Source: Curvularia sp. ZM96 (lineage: Eukaryota; Ascomycota; Dothideomycetes; Pleosporales; Pleosporaceae). From it: a stretch of DNA of 64,000 nucleotides. The stretch spans positions 2,542,001-2,606,000 of the forward strand of contig JAJGBQ010000002.1 in assembly GCA_022457065.1 (NCBI GenBank). Reading direction: 5' to 3'. Every line of letters begins with the position of its first letter. The first letter of the stretch is position 1. Both the position numbers and the translations under genes were made by a program. Below are positions 22,745 through 33,457 of the stretch, piece after piece. A model generated the notes under the pieces. It was not told the DNA's origin and ran no database searches. It was given only the letters and a program-made list of their open reading frames with translations.

Positions 22745-24729
22745 ACGCGTCGGACATCTGTCTTTGCTTAGCTTTTCAGTATATCCTGCGTCTACATAAG
22801 CTTCTTTGAGAAAGCAGTTGTCCTTCTGCTGCAAGTAGGCAGGGTTCATAAGAATCACATCTTCATATGTCCAGCACCTGCATAAGCCGGTCATATCAAC
22901 CACTGAAGATGAATATTCTTGTCCCTCATACGTTATATACCGCTTCAATGTGAGCATGAACTGAGTGGTTAGCGTTAGTTGTCATTCCGCCATAGGGTTG
23001 ATGAACATGTGCCTCTTCCCAAAGATCAGTCGGTACTGGTTGATACCGCGATCCTAATAGATTAGCAAAAGAAGTCATCATCGGCCACGCGCGACTCCGG
23101 GCCGCCGGTTGGCAACGTATAGTGTCTGGTGTTACTATGTTATTTAGTTCAATACAAGTATCCATCCATGACAACACCCACCTTGCCATTTGGTGAGATT
23201 TCTTGTCGACCAGACCACCATGTCGTGATGCGGAGCGGAGCTGCACCATTCACAGCCCAAACGGCTGTTCTGGCCCACTTTATTAGCAGGCTTGCTTATT
23301 GCTAAGAATCTTACATACCTTGTTCGAACTCTCGGGTTCAACGGCGGCTATGCATTGTGCTTATTACCATTTCCGAGTGATCAGCCTCTTGCATCTCGCT
23401 GGAACCAGGGCTTCTTCGCACGTCTCGGTGTTCTCTACATGCGACGCGTGTGCCCACATGCTGGCCTCGACCCCTTTTACAGTCTGACAGGTCGCACAGC
23501 TCATTCCTGTGGTGCTACTCTTGAATGAGACTCATCGCATGAGTACAGAGAGTTGCACCTTACCAACGAGATTGCTGGAAGAGTGTGCTGCGACCAGCTG
23601 CCCTGTCCTTGGTACCTGGGCAGACTGGGGTATGTGTGAAATCGAAGATGCACTCGGCTGTCCTCCGGTCATACATAGATCCGATCCTTCCCCAACATTG
23701 TCCAAGCGCAGAGTTCGGTCAAACCTGCTCAGCAAGGGTGACTTGTCATCGTATGGATATGCCAAGGCCATTGTGATGGGCAGCTCAACATTGCAGCCAG
23801 TTTCATGAAGATTTTAAGAATAGTCGGATTAAAAACTATCGCCAATCCTAAGGAAATGGATTTACTAGCTTAGAAAGATGAGAGACAGGTAGCAGTACTT
23901 TTCCTGCAGAAGGGCGGAATCCATATCCCCACAACTTTGAAAACTATAGTCATCTTAACTGTAGATCGAGCTACTTGGTGGACAGTCCTTCCAAATCACA
24001 TCAAGTGACTGAACTGGAACTGAGTAATATGCCCGGCTGTCCTCAGGATCTACTTAAAATGGACGCTCTTGCTTATGTCATGTACTCAGTACAGCTGTCC
24101 TTGAGATTCAAGTATTCTTGAAACTCTTGCTTTGATCTAACTTTGATCGGACTAGCCTTTACCCTAAATAGACTAACTCTTACCTAATTAGAACAGTGAA
24201 GTTCAGCTGTCCCTCGCTTAATTCGAGATTCCTGCCAAGAGGACAGCCGAGGTTTTCCCCGAGGACAGCCGAGGTTCTCCCGAAGACAGCTGAGCTCACT
24301 GATCACTTGCTGTATTCAATGGATGGCGCGATGTTACCCAGATAGGTATATTGGCTTACGTCATGCAATTGGACTCGATCCGGTTTAACCCGGTTGAACT
24401 AGAACCCAACTGGCGACTGTGCCAGCGTTCAACGGCAATCAGCATTGCCCAAACGGGTATGTTAACCTACGTCACTCCTTCAGCCCTACCCGCGGCTTCA
24501 CCAAGGCCGATTCCATGGCCTACGCAAGCTCTTCTCCACAATGATGTTGGGACGCAGCCTGTCGGAACTCCGCGCAAGTATTGTGCTGCAGGAGTCTTCG
24601 GTGTTTTTTTTTACTTGGCTGTTTATATGTACGCGGCAGGACCAAGCATGCGAGATCTCTCCACAAAGTCTATAATCTATCGATTCTGCATTATCACTTG
24701 CCGTCATCATCTCTATACATACGCATATC
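22745..24729. other. Spacer downstream of DML1
   Basis: 2.0 kb without a confident gene. The right part, 24031-24300, holds a cluster of short inverted and direct repeats that looks like the end of a DNA transposon and is listed separately. The remainder shows only short random ORFs. Confidence 0.4.
24031..24300. repeat. Cluster of GGCTGTCC motifs in both orientations (transposon-end-like)
   Basis: Six copies of a (C/A)(G)GCTGTCC core occur in 270 bp. Three point right (near 24034, 24093 and 24204) and three point left, as GGACAGCC or GACAGCTG (near 24241, 24262 and 24284). The last three are spaced 21-22 bp apart with related flanks (GAGGACAGCCGAGGTT). The stretch CCTCGCTTAATTCGA at 24212-24226 resembles ends of fungal pogo/Fot1-type elements as I remember them. 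No transposase is present, so it would be a relic or a MITE-like fragment. The repeat structure is visible; the family name is inference. Confidence 0.5.
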
Positions 24730-25011
24730 ATGACCTCCCCAGCATCCAACCCAAACACACTACCCTCTGCCACCAGCGGCTCACGGTCCAAACTCCTATC
24801 TGGAAACTTTAAAAACTTCCTCAGTAAACCTGCTCTCAAACACCCGCAACAAGCGCTCACCGTGCAGCTCTTCAACGCGGAGCAGAAATCCAGTGGTAAC
24901 GATGGCACTGCGGCACCGCCAAGATTAGCACCAGGACAGAAGGCGTTGGGACAAACAACAGAAGATAGCGCAAGCAATTCTGCGTTCTCGGATGCTCACC
25001 AGAACAAGTAG
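24730..25011 (+). CDS. Small hypothetical protein (93 aa)
   Basis: A single-exon ORF beginning MTSPASNPNTLPSATSGSRS. The middle, KLLSGNFKNFLSKPALKHP, could form an amphipathic basic helix; the rest is Ser/Gly/Ala-rich and probably disordered. There is no signal peptide, membrane segment or cysteine. The composition looks more protein-like than random ORFs nearby, but I recognise no family. It could be a real small gene or the start of a longer one with an intron I cannot place. Confidence 0.35.
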   Translation: MTSPASNPNTLPSATSGSRSKLLSGNFKNFLSKPALKHPQQALTVQLFNAEQKSSGNDGTAAPPRLAPGQKALGQTTEDSASNSAFSDAHQNK

Positions 25012-25496
25012 TAAATGTGCTGGAGGGACCGGAATAGACTGCGAGGAGTACAGATTTACGAGCAAGACACTAGCACCAAACCGAGCCGAGCCCGCGATGG
25101 CCAAAGACTACGCCTCTCTGAACTCGTCAAATCGTCCTGCCAGAATTATGGGCTCGGAGTAATAGTACTGTAACAGGGGTTTCTCGTTATCCTCCCCTAA
25201 CCTAACCTAAACCCAGGATTCTCGAGGGAGGCTGTGTTCACGCATGACTAGTACCACAATCACCAGGCGGATGAGACGAGGTTCAGCAGTGCCATTCAGC
25301 ACAAAGAAACGTCACTGTGAATTGCACTGAAAAAGGAGGTTTTGGTGGCTGTGGGTATGAAGTTATGAAGTTCATTCTGATCACCACTTTCCTTTCAACT
25401 AAAGTATGAATAATGACAAGACATCCATTCAATCCTCTTCTCTCATTTTTTATTGTTCCTTTAAATTTGTCCACTTGTTCCACTCACTCCCCAGGC
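25012..25496. other. Convergent spacer
   Basis: Holds a short telomere-like run (three CCTAA units, 25194-25214) and otherwise nothing recognisable. The downstream part is the 3' untranslated region of the lectin gene on the other strand. Confidence 0.4.
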
Positions 25497-26573
25497 CTAA
25501 ATAAACTCCAAACATCCATCACGGTTCGATATCCTCTCATCCAAATTGATCTCTCTGAGCCTCCACTCGCCACCACACTCCAACTCAGCCTCCAGCCTCT
25601 GCCCTCCACCTGCCAATCTCACATTGCGCGCGCTGGCGCCGAAGTTTCCTCCACTGCTGTTGCTGCTGCCCCCACTACCAGGTATCCTGAGATTCTGCCC
25701 GGGCCAGATCTGATCTGGGTTAGCGATGTTGTTGTGGCGCGCGATATCGTCGAAGGAGCAGTGCGAGTAGCGGGCCGCGATGGCGCGAAGTGTATCGCCG
25801 GGCTGAACAGTGTATGAGGATTCGTTGCCGCCGGAGGAGGAGGAGCCAGAGGACCAGCGGAAGGAGCCACCGTCGTTGGAGAGGTAGCGGTTCAGAGCGA
25901 TGGAAGAGGCTTGGTACGATCCATCTGCGCGGCGGCACTGCGCATGCAGGACATAGTCGCCGTGGGCATCGAGCCGGATATCTTGCGATGAGGCGGTGAA
26001 GTTGCCGCCGTAGTTACCTGCAGAGCGTTGGTCGTTGTGGTGTTGAGGGACAGCACCACCGCCGTGTTTCCGACGACGTTCCTCTTCTTCCTCCTGGCGT
26101 CGACGCTCTTCTTCAGCGCGCTTCTTGTCTTTGTGCTCGTCCCAGCGGTCTTCAATGGCGTCTTGGCCCTTGTGGCCGGCGAAGGCACCAGCAAGAGCAC
26201 CCACGATGGCTCCGGCAGTTCCGTGTCCGGATTTTCCACCTAGAGCATGTCCGCCGTAACCTCCTGCTGCGGCGCCAGCAATGCCGCCCATGATACCGCG
26301 TTCGCCTTCGGGGTCGCCCTGACCGCCATATTGGTTCTGGTAGCCTTGGTTGTGCGAGTTGCGGCCGGAGTTGGAGGAGTGGGATGCGGTAGAAGCATAT
26401 TGCTGGTACTCAGGTGGTGCGGAGGAATCGTAGCCTTGAGGTGGTGGACCACCCTGGTTGCCGTAGTATTGGCTGGCGGCTCCTTGGGGAGGCGGTTGCT
26501 GGTATCCGCCGCCGTTGTTGTTGTACTCGTTCAGGCCGTATCCCCCACCCTGGTTGTAGCCGTATCCAGACAT
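25497..26573 (-). CDS. CVNH-LysM lectin (cyanovirin-N homolog split by a LysM domain)
   Basis: Single exon of 358 aa from ATG 26573. The open frame runs a little further upstream but without an ATG. Residues 1-90 are Gly/Gln/Tyr/Pro-rich. Residues 93-134 form a glycine zipper (GIMGGIAGAAAGGYGGHALGG ... AIVGALAGAFAGHKG), followed by a charged coiled helix (140-170). The first cyanovirin repeat is at 190-240 (NFTASSQDIRLDAHGDYVLHAQC), a LysM domain at 254-297 (YTVQPGDTLRAIAARY ... IWPGQNLRIP) and the second cyanovirin repeat at 309-358. A LysM inserted between the two CVNH repeats is the known type III architecture, as in Magnaporthe oryzae; CVNH binds mannose-type glycans and LysM binds chitin-like oligomers. 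No signal peptide is visible. The glycine-zipper part is an addition that might associate with membranes (inference). Confidence 0.9.
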   Translation of the reverse strand: MSGYGYNQGGGYGLNEYNNNGGGYQQPPPQGAASQYYGNQGGPPPQGYDSSAPPEYQQYASTASHSSNSGRNSHNQGYQNQYGGQGDPEGERGIMGGIAGAAAGGYGGHALGGKSGHGTAGAIVGALAGAFAGHKGQDAIEDRWDEHKDKKRAEEERRRQEEEEERRRKHGGGAVPQHHNDQRSAGNYGGNFTASSQDIRLDAHGDYVLHAQCRRADGSYQASSIALNRYLSNDGGSFRWSSGSSSSGGNESSYTVQPGDTLRAIAARYSHCSFDDIARHNNIANPDQIWPGQNLRIPGSGGSSNSSGGNFGASARNVRLAGGGQRLEAELECGGEWRLREINLDERISNRDGCLEFI

Positions 26574-28055
26574 GTTGGTATAGTTGTCAAACGAATCCGA
26601 GCTCAACTGCCGTTTGTCCGTCCGTTTCTTACACTAAAAGAAAGATCGAGCCGAGCCGAATACGAAATGTAGGAGGTCAACAATAGGCGTTTGTAAATCG
26701 AAGCTTATTTGAGGTTTGTAGTATGGTGACTTATCAAAGCTCTGTCGTGAAGTTGAAAAGGTTTCACAGGGAAAGAAGATTCAAGATGCGGGGAAGGAAG
26801 AGCAAGAGGGAAGAGAAGGTCTGTAAATAGCTTTAACGTAACTGCAAACCACGGTACCGTGTCGGCCAAAACGTCACAGCATTATTATATATATACACGC
26901 GTACGACCATATGCACCCAACAAACCCCACTCTACGCACGATGCATGCATGCCCCATGAGAAGCGCCAGCTGTACAGCCACAATTGACGTCGTCACCGCC
27001 ACTTTGGCTGCTTCGGAAGACCGGCAAGGAGCATGGGCAGGTGTGGAGAAAATAAAGATAGCAAGAATGGCGATTGGCAAAGCACCAGCCCACAAGCGTT
27101 TGCCCGACTCCACCCCTTTACATAGGTGTGCCCGTAGAGCTTGTGTGTCGTCGTAGTCCAATGCAAGTAGGTCTAGCCAAGTAATGTATGTTCCCATCAC
27201 GCACGCGCCACACAACGGCCGACTACGCTGACCGCCACCATTCGGCGCGAATACGAAGGAGGCTGACGTTACGTGCTCAAGCCACGCGCCATTACGTAGA
27301 AAAGCATGTTGTGGCTTATTCGCATGGACTTCCTGGCGACGGCAGAAGTCGAGGATACTGTGGATCGATCGAGTATGTTTTAGATGTGTGCTTGTCTGTT
27401 GTTTTGTCTGTCGTTGTGTGCGCTTAGTACCAGAAGCTGCGTGATGTTCCCACGCTACCGCAAAGCCTGAAAACTGGGGTCAAAACTCGTACAACGCCCG
27501 CTGTTTTGTTGTTTGTCACACCAAGCATTCACGTGATCACTGGAGAAAAGGCGGTAAACACAATTGGTTGCATGCAGCGATATCTTTCTAACTTTTAGAT
27601 ACGGACTTCTTCCAGATCTTCTCGCCGCCAACTGTATACTGTACAAAAGGAAAACGCCGAGACAATGCAACTGCTTACAGATGATAGAAATTCAGAAAAG
27701 TTCAAGGAGAGACATGATGCGTGAGATAGACAAACGGATAAAGCATTAGCAAGGAGGTGTATGTACAGGGAAGGAAAAAAAACAGATGAAAGAAAGTTAT
27801 GTGGTTGTTATAGATACAAGGTTTTGGACAGAGAGCCGCATGCAGCTTGCCCCATGGTCGTCCCACTAGCTCCAATACGATGCTAGAGCTAGTGACGGCG
27901 CCAATTTCGGCGCGAGAACGTGGAAGTCAGCCCCAAGCGATTGCCTGGAAGCGAGATCGAGTAGGCCAAGTGAAGAGATTGTGTGTGAAGTAACGCTGAG
28001 TAATTTTCGCTCAAACAGACATTGGTGAAATATTCAAAAAAGTCTAACAAACTCT
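26574..28055. other. Spacer between the lectin and the ferric reductase
   Basis: 1.5 kb containing the promoter of the lectin and the 3' region of the reductase, both on the minus strand. No gene or notable repeat beyond a short TA run near 26886 was seen. Confidence 0.45.
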
Positions 28056-29888
28056 TCAATATGTGAAGGCTTCCTCTATGAAATCCACGGAGCCCTCGGT
28101 GAGCAATGGCCTGACGGCGTGTCTTACGCCGTCGGCCATGGCACCCGAGGCGCAAACGGTGACGGCCATGGCGCCGACGCGGTGCTTTGCCTCCTCTTCC
28201 AGTAAGCTCTTGATGTTGGGCCTACCGCTGTACATCTTGACAGTCTCACTGCTGCTCTCCACACGGCCCTTTGGTCTTGAGATGAAGAGCTTGATGCGGA
28301 GGCACTGCTTGCGACCCTTCATACGGAGGACTTCGTCCATCCATGGGCGCACCCACTCTAGGCAGTCTGGTGTAGGGACTGTCCAGATGAGGACGATTTT
28401 TTGCGTGGCAGTGGTGCCGTTGTCAAAGCCGTTGACGAGGTGCTTCAGGTACATGACCTGATGGGTGATGCCGACACCTCCAGCAAAGAGCACAGCAGTG
28501 CCGTACGAGTCGAGGCTGTGGTGTCCACCGTATGGGCCTTCAATGAATCCCCATGTTGTGAATTGCTCGTTGGGGCTCTTGCTGGCCTTTTCGAACATCT
28601 GACGGGTAAGACCGGTACGGGCACGGCAAATGAGGCTGATTTGCTTCGACTTCCTGGGCCGGCCGTCGAGCATGACGTCGCCTTCGAGCGTGGGGAGCGT
28701 CAGCTCTTTTGAGTCTTCGGCCAGGGTCGCAGCCCAGGCGACGGAGAATGGGTGCGAGGACCAGAGGGAGAGGGCGGGCATCCACATGTGCACGTGGCAT
28801 CCGGGACGGGGCTGCCACTCGCGGACCATGTTGATGGTCAGACGGACGGCCTCGCCTGGCATGGCCTCGACGGTAATGGAGGATCGCTGCTTGAGGCTGA
28901 AGCCGTAGTAGACGATGGAGAGGAGGCGGAGGAACCATTCACCAGCCCAGAAGATGAAGATGAGGTGCATCCATGGGACCTGGGGGAGGTGGTGCATCTC
29001 CAAGTGCTTGTACAGGCCCAGGAGAGCGGCAATGACCATGACACGGTGGAGGTTGAGGAAGGTCTCGTAGAAGGCGTGGCGGAACGGTGACCAGGCCTGG
29101 ATGCCAATGAAGGTGAAAGCAACGGTTCCGACCATGCCCCATCCGTAGGAGCCTTCGGAGTGAAGACCAGTGACAACGGCGTGCCATCCTCCTCCATGCT
29201 TGGTGTTGTACAGCCATGCGATGGTGTGGACAATGGCCTCGAGAATGGTGATGCGGGCAGCCCAGCGGTGGAAAAGGTTAAAGTCGTCGTACGAAACCTG
29301 GAGAAGGCTGATGAGGGGGTTGTTGCGGAGGGCGAAGAGGACGGTGGGGATGAGGTTGAGGGCGGCGAGGGTTCCGGAGCGTCCACGGAGGGCGGCAATG
29401 GTTTCCTTGTGGTCGAGGACGTCGTAGGGCAGGGCGAGACACCAGGCGACGTTGAGGCCGACGTAGATGAGGAGCATGATGGTGTGCCACCTTCCGGGCA
29501 GGGTTCCGTTGTCGATGGCGCTGCTGATCTGGAACTGGGCGTTGTGCTTCTTCTTCCAGAGGGGAGCCATGAGGATATGGCGGTTGAGCCACGGCCACCA
29601 GCTTGTCCTGTTTGTCTGCCAGTACTTCTGGCGGGGTTGGCCCATGGCGCTGATGTGTCTGCTGTGCTTCCAGGCCATGTTGCATATGCGCAGGATGAGG
29701 AGGATTCCGGAGATGCCTACGAGGAGGTAGAGGAAGGTGTCGACCCACATGAAGTTGCCGACCTGGTCGACACCGGTGAGACCATATGAGTACTTGAGGT
29801 CCTCGAACTTGGCGGCGTTCCAGTCTGAGAGGAGATGGCGCTTGGCGGCAGGCGCGCCCTGGGAGCGCACGAGGTTGGAGAGCGGCAT
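28056..29888 (-). CDS. Ferric reductase transmembrane component (FRE family)
   Basis: Single exon of 610 aa. Several membrane helices occupy about 48-70, 135-155, 173-190, 205-228, 250-268, 280-297 and 305-330. Two bis-heme His pairs are spaced exactly H-x13-H: H207/H221 (HRWAARITILEAIVH) and H281/H295 (HRVMVIAALLGLYKH). The cytosolic half has the FAD-binding motif HPFSVAW (379-385), the NAD(P)H site GPYGG (451-455) with GGVGIT, and the late VCASGAMADG motif. The enzyme passes electrons from NADPH through FAD and two hemes to extracellular Fe(III) or Cu(II). There is no signal peptide, and the N-terminus is short (about 45 residues) before the first helix. No permease or multicopper ferroxidase of the iron pathway is adjacent, so its partner is elsewhere. 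Confidence 0.93.
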   Translation of the reverse strand: MPLSNLVRSQGAPAAKRHLLSDWNAAKFEDLKYSYGLTGVDQVGNFMWVDTFLYLLVGISGILLILRICNMAWKHSRHISAMGQPRQKYWQTNRTSWWPWLNRHILMAPLWKKKHNAQFQISSAIDNGTLPGRWHTIMLLIYVGLNVAWCLALPYDVLDHKETIAALRGRSGTLAALNLIPTVLFALRNNPLISLLQVSYDDFNLFHRWAARITILEAIVHTIAWLYNTKHGGGWHAVVTGLHSEGSYGWGMVGTVAFTFIGIQAWSPFRHAFYETFLNLHRVMVIAALLGLYKHLEMHHLPQVPWMHLIFIFWAGEWFLRLLSIVYYGFSLKQRSSITVEAMPGEAVRLTINMVREWQPRPGCHVHMWMPALSLWSSHPFSVAWAATLAEDSKELTLPTLEGDVMLDGRPRKSKQISLICRARTGLTRQMFEKASKSPNEQFTTWGFIEGPYGGHHSLDSYGTAVLFAGGVGITHQVMYLKHLVNGFDNGTTATQKIVLIWTVPTPDCLEWVRPWMDEVLRMKGRKQCLRIKLFISRPKGRVESSSETVKMYSGRPNIKSLLEEEAKHRVGAMAVTVCASGAMADGVRHAVRPLLTEGSVDFIEEAFTY

Positions 29889-32800
29889 GTTGGGACGGGG
29901 TGAATGCGGATATGTAATACTAGTTGTAGTGGAGCGGTTTGCGTGATTGTTTAACCAGGAGAAATATAGCGATGGTGTTATTGTGTTTTCTCAGCTGGCT
30001 GGTGCCACGGGCGCTTCGTGGTCGAGAAGTGAAGCGGATGGTTGTTGACAATGTGGGCGACAGACACGCGTGGTCACAGCGAAGGCATTACAAAAGGTCG
30101 CAGTCGGGTAGCCGTGTATGTGTATGCACAATGTGTCCTGCACAGTCGGGTGGTGTGAATGCGGCGTGAGCAGACAATGCAGCGATTGACGTGAATGAAT
30201 GAGCGAGGAGGGAAGTAAGCAGGGGGCAGGTGATTGCGGGCGTCGGGGGTGGGACGGGCGTGTATGTATGGGTGAGCGAGCGAGTTAGTGAGCGACGGTT
30301 CCCGTAACGAGTGAGGAACAATAGGGCCGCGGTGGAGGCGGGCTAGAAAACGAGTGTAGGCGGTGGCCAAACGACAGGGACGGCGAGCGTGAAGTCAGAG
30401 GGGATGCGAGGGAAACAGTGGATATGAAGTTCGCGCGAGGGGGCGGCCTGGCCTGCGCTAGCAGGGGGCGCGCGCGCCGGGGCCAGGCGGACGATTGGCC
30501 TTGGACGGCCGGCCAGCGCTAGCGGGTGAAACGGGGCGGCGGCGGGCTCACCACCACGGCCACTGTGGCCACTCAGGCCCGCGTGCCTGGAAGCGCCGTG
30601 AAACCAAGGATCCCAAGCCCTCAGCTCCTGGCTGCACGAGGCCAGACGTGCCGATTCCCGGCTGCCAATCGCTGTGCGGTGCCTGGCGATCTGGCCGCCG
30701 ATGCGCCACACTCGCGACCCTTTCCTGCGCCCTCGTGCTCGCTGGCCGCTGCTCGCTGGCCTCGCTGGCCTCGCTGGCCTCCCTCACCATCGCCGCCACA
30801 CCCGCCGTCTGCCACGACTACCAGCACGACCACGACCACGCCCACGCCGTCGCGCTGCAGTCTGCTTCCCAAACCGTCCCCAAGCGAGTCGACCTCATCA
30901 CACATCCCGGCGGAGATCGTACAAGTAAAACGGTTCTGCTGCATCCCTGGGGCCATGTTGGCCTGTTTATCACGCTGCCGAGGCTGTCGTCCTGCGCTGC
31001 TTGAAAAATCTCCACCGTGGCGCCAATCCGCCTGGCAAGCAAATCCCACCACCGGCCTGCTCATGGCACCAAGGCCGAGAGCCGCTCCTGCCTGTCATTT
31101 GCTGGCCGCCAGCACACCAGGCCAGCCGACTGCGCCACCGACCCCCGACCCCCGACCCCTAAACCACACATACACCAGCAGAGCTGCCCTCTATCTACGC
31201 TGCTATGCCGTAATGCACACGCGCACACGCATCTTGTACAGGTGTATACACGCACACTCGACCACCGCATAGCTGTGCTCGCCTGGTTCGCACTGGCACG
31301 GTCGCTCCTGCCACAATTCCCCACCCGCACGAGCCTGTCGCACCTCACCATGCTCCTGCTCACCGCGCCCCCTCCGCCACACTGACCCGCTGCCCTCGAC
31401 GTCTTTGCCGGAGCAACACTCCTCTTTCATGAACTGCTCTCCGCTGACATCCAAGGCCAACCCGGGGAGAGTCAGACACGCTGACCCCCAAGACTTTGCC
31501 TACCCGGCACTCGGGTCGTAGCTTGTGTCTTTCCTTCTCCCGCTCGCACTCGGACCACCAAGTTTTCTAGGCAATAAACCTACAAGATTGCCTCCCTACT
31601 AGCCATTGCCTAGCTCGTCATTACACTGCAAAAGTAATCCCAAAAAACTAATGACCCGCTAGCCCCCTGTCGACAACAACCTGACGTAGCCAGCTGTACC
31701 TGAGATTCGTCCACCGCTCCATACCCTGCCTGCCAATGGGCGCGCCTCGCTTCACACAGGTGGTGCTCCATCGGCGTGAGCACAGTTTCAAAACACCAGC
31801 ACCGGAAAAACGTCCTCTCTTCGACATGACTCGGCACCTCATGATAACGTTGAAACGCTTCTTCATGCGTTGCTGCTTTGACCCCACCCGCTGTCAAACA
31901 ATAGCGCCTGCTACGAGGGAGCACGGCGCTTCCTCCGAATCCTTCACGCGCTATGCATGAACACATCCAGTTTGCCCACGACACACACGATGCCGTGACC
32001 AGAAAAAACTCGGAATAGTCTTCAATCCTTCTCATGGCAAGTCCACCTCCGTCATCTCCGGTCGCATTCGAGGCCCGCGCAGTTCTGGATCCTGCCTTGC
32101 ATAAGGTTAGCCTGTGGCGCTTTCTTGCTCACTATGCGCTATCGCCTTGTGTTACACATTGACAGCGACACGCCCAAATAGCGACCCAAATCCCCACTTT
32201 CCAACCCCATTGTAAATATACCGTTGACAGCCCGCTTCTACAATCAGCCATGCATTGGCCTCATGTTGGCTCTAGGTTTGACGAATGCGCCCGATCCGCC
32301 TATGGCAGCACCCACAGCTACCCCGTCATCATCGCACGGTTCTGGTAGCGTAAAGAAGAAAAGAGAAAAAAAAAGCTTCCATTTGCCCCCTCATGCAATT
32401 CTCCCGATGCGATGCCACAATCTAGACAATCACATGTCTGGGACCGAGCGTGTGAGCCTTGACCGACAAAGCTCAAGCTACACAGCCTCTAGGGTCTCCA
32501 CGACCAAATGCACATCCGCACCGACATCCGTTTCCCACCCACACCCGTTGGATCCTCTCAATGGGAAAACCCTTTGGAAAAATAGCTACGCGCTTCCGGC
32601 CCTGTTTGCCATATGAAACACTAAGCTGAACCCCCAATAGGCTCCACTAATCTCCGTTCTTGGCATTCTACCGTTTTGTACATGGACAGCTGAAAAACCT
32701 AAACGCCCTTCCATACATGAAACACCCCAGCAATTTCTACGCGGGATGCTAACGAGTACAAGCTTTTTGCTAGAACTCTGCATGATCATATATTATTGCT

Positions 32801-33457
32801 CAACCAAGGAATGCACTGCAAAAATCGAGATTAAGCTCATAACTTACATGTACCCACCTTGGAGCCCCATTTCCGATCTGTCTGTTACTCTTTCATCGTT
32901 TTCTTTCATTCGGCATCCCCACAGCTAAATAAACGACACGGAATCAGCCGAAGAAAAAAAAAGATTCTAGACTTTCCACAACCCCCCCTTGGCTTCCCAC
33001 CCGCCTGGTTCCAGGGCTGAAAAAAGCTGAAACATCGTGGCGGGTGAGTGTTCACGTCAGAGTCATGAGAGGCTATGTTCCACCAAACACCACTGCTCCT
33101 CCGCCTTGTGTCATGTCACTACATACGTGCGTACGTGCGTATTGTGCCGTGCCGTGTCGTCATTTCTTCCTTTCCCTCGGTTACCTACTTGGCTAGTTAG
33201 TTGTCTGCCTCGTGATGGTCACCTCACCGCTCTTGCCCGCCAATGTCCGGTCCTTTCGTGCACGTGTTCAGAATAGCGGTTGGATACATACATTCCAAGC
33301 CCTTCATTTGATTTCATTTCATATCCAACAATTAGGCCAAGGAAGGTTGCTCGGTCTAATGACACACAAAAGTTCGGTGTAGCGACAGTGACCACTACGC
33401 ATATCCTTTCGAAGCGTTACTATTCCCTCTCCATCTTCAGCTATATAGTATATATAA
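29889..33457. other. Spacer upstream of the ferric reductase (3.6 kb)
   Basis: The left half (about 30.3-31.5 kb) is GC-rich with simple-sequence stretches, for example three copies of ctcgctggc at 30752-30778, and long ORFs that owe their length to base composition. A possible two-exon small gene at 32034-32348 is listed separately. No other gene is supported. Confidence 0.4.
32034..32348 (+). CDS. Tentative two-exon small protein
   Basis: Possible exons are 32034-32105 and 32166-32348, giving 84 aa that begin MASPPPSSPVAFEARAVLD. Both exons join in phase and the second stays open for 60 codons. The intron would be 60 nt, a normal size here, but its donor GTTAGC is weak and no clear CTAAC branch site is present. 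The product contains no recognised domain or signal peptide. I list it because the joined frame looks more protein-like than other ORFs in this spacer, but it may be chance. Confidence 0.15.

Noticed and set aside
25194..25214. Telomere-like CCTAA units
   Set aside because: Only three imperfect units; too short for an interstitial telomere and surrounded by ordinary genes.
26574..26606. Longer N-terminus for the CVNH-LysM protein
   Set aside because: The upstream in-frame start would be TTG; the first ATG is at 26573.
29160..29789. 209-codon ORF on the plus strand
   Set aside because: It is antisense to the ferric reductase; its acidic Val/Glu/Gly-rich translation is a codon-bias shadow.
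30526..31272. 248-codon ORF in the GC-rich spacer
   Set aside because: Pro/Ala/Arg/Thr-rich with long repeats of the same residues and no domain; the length follows from GC content.
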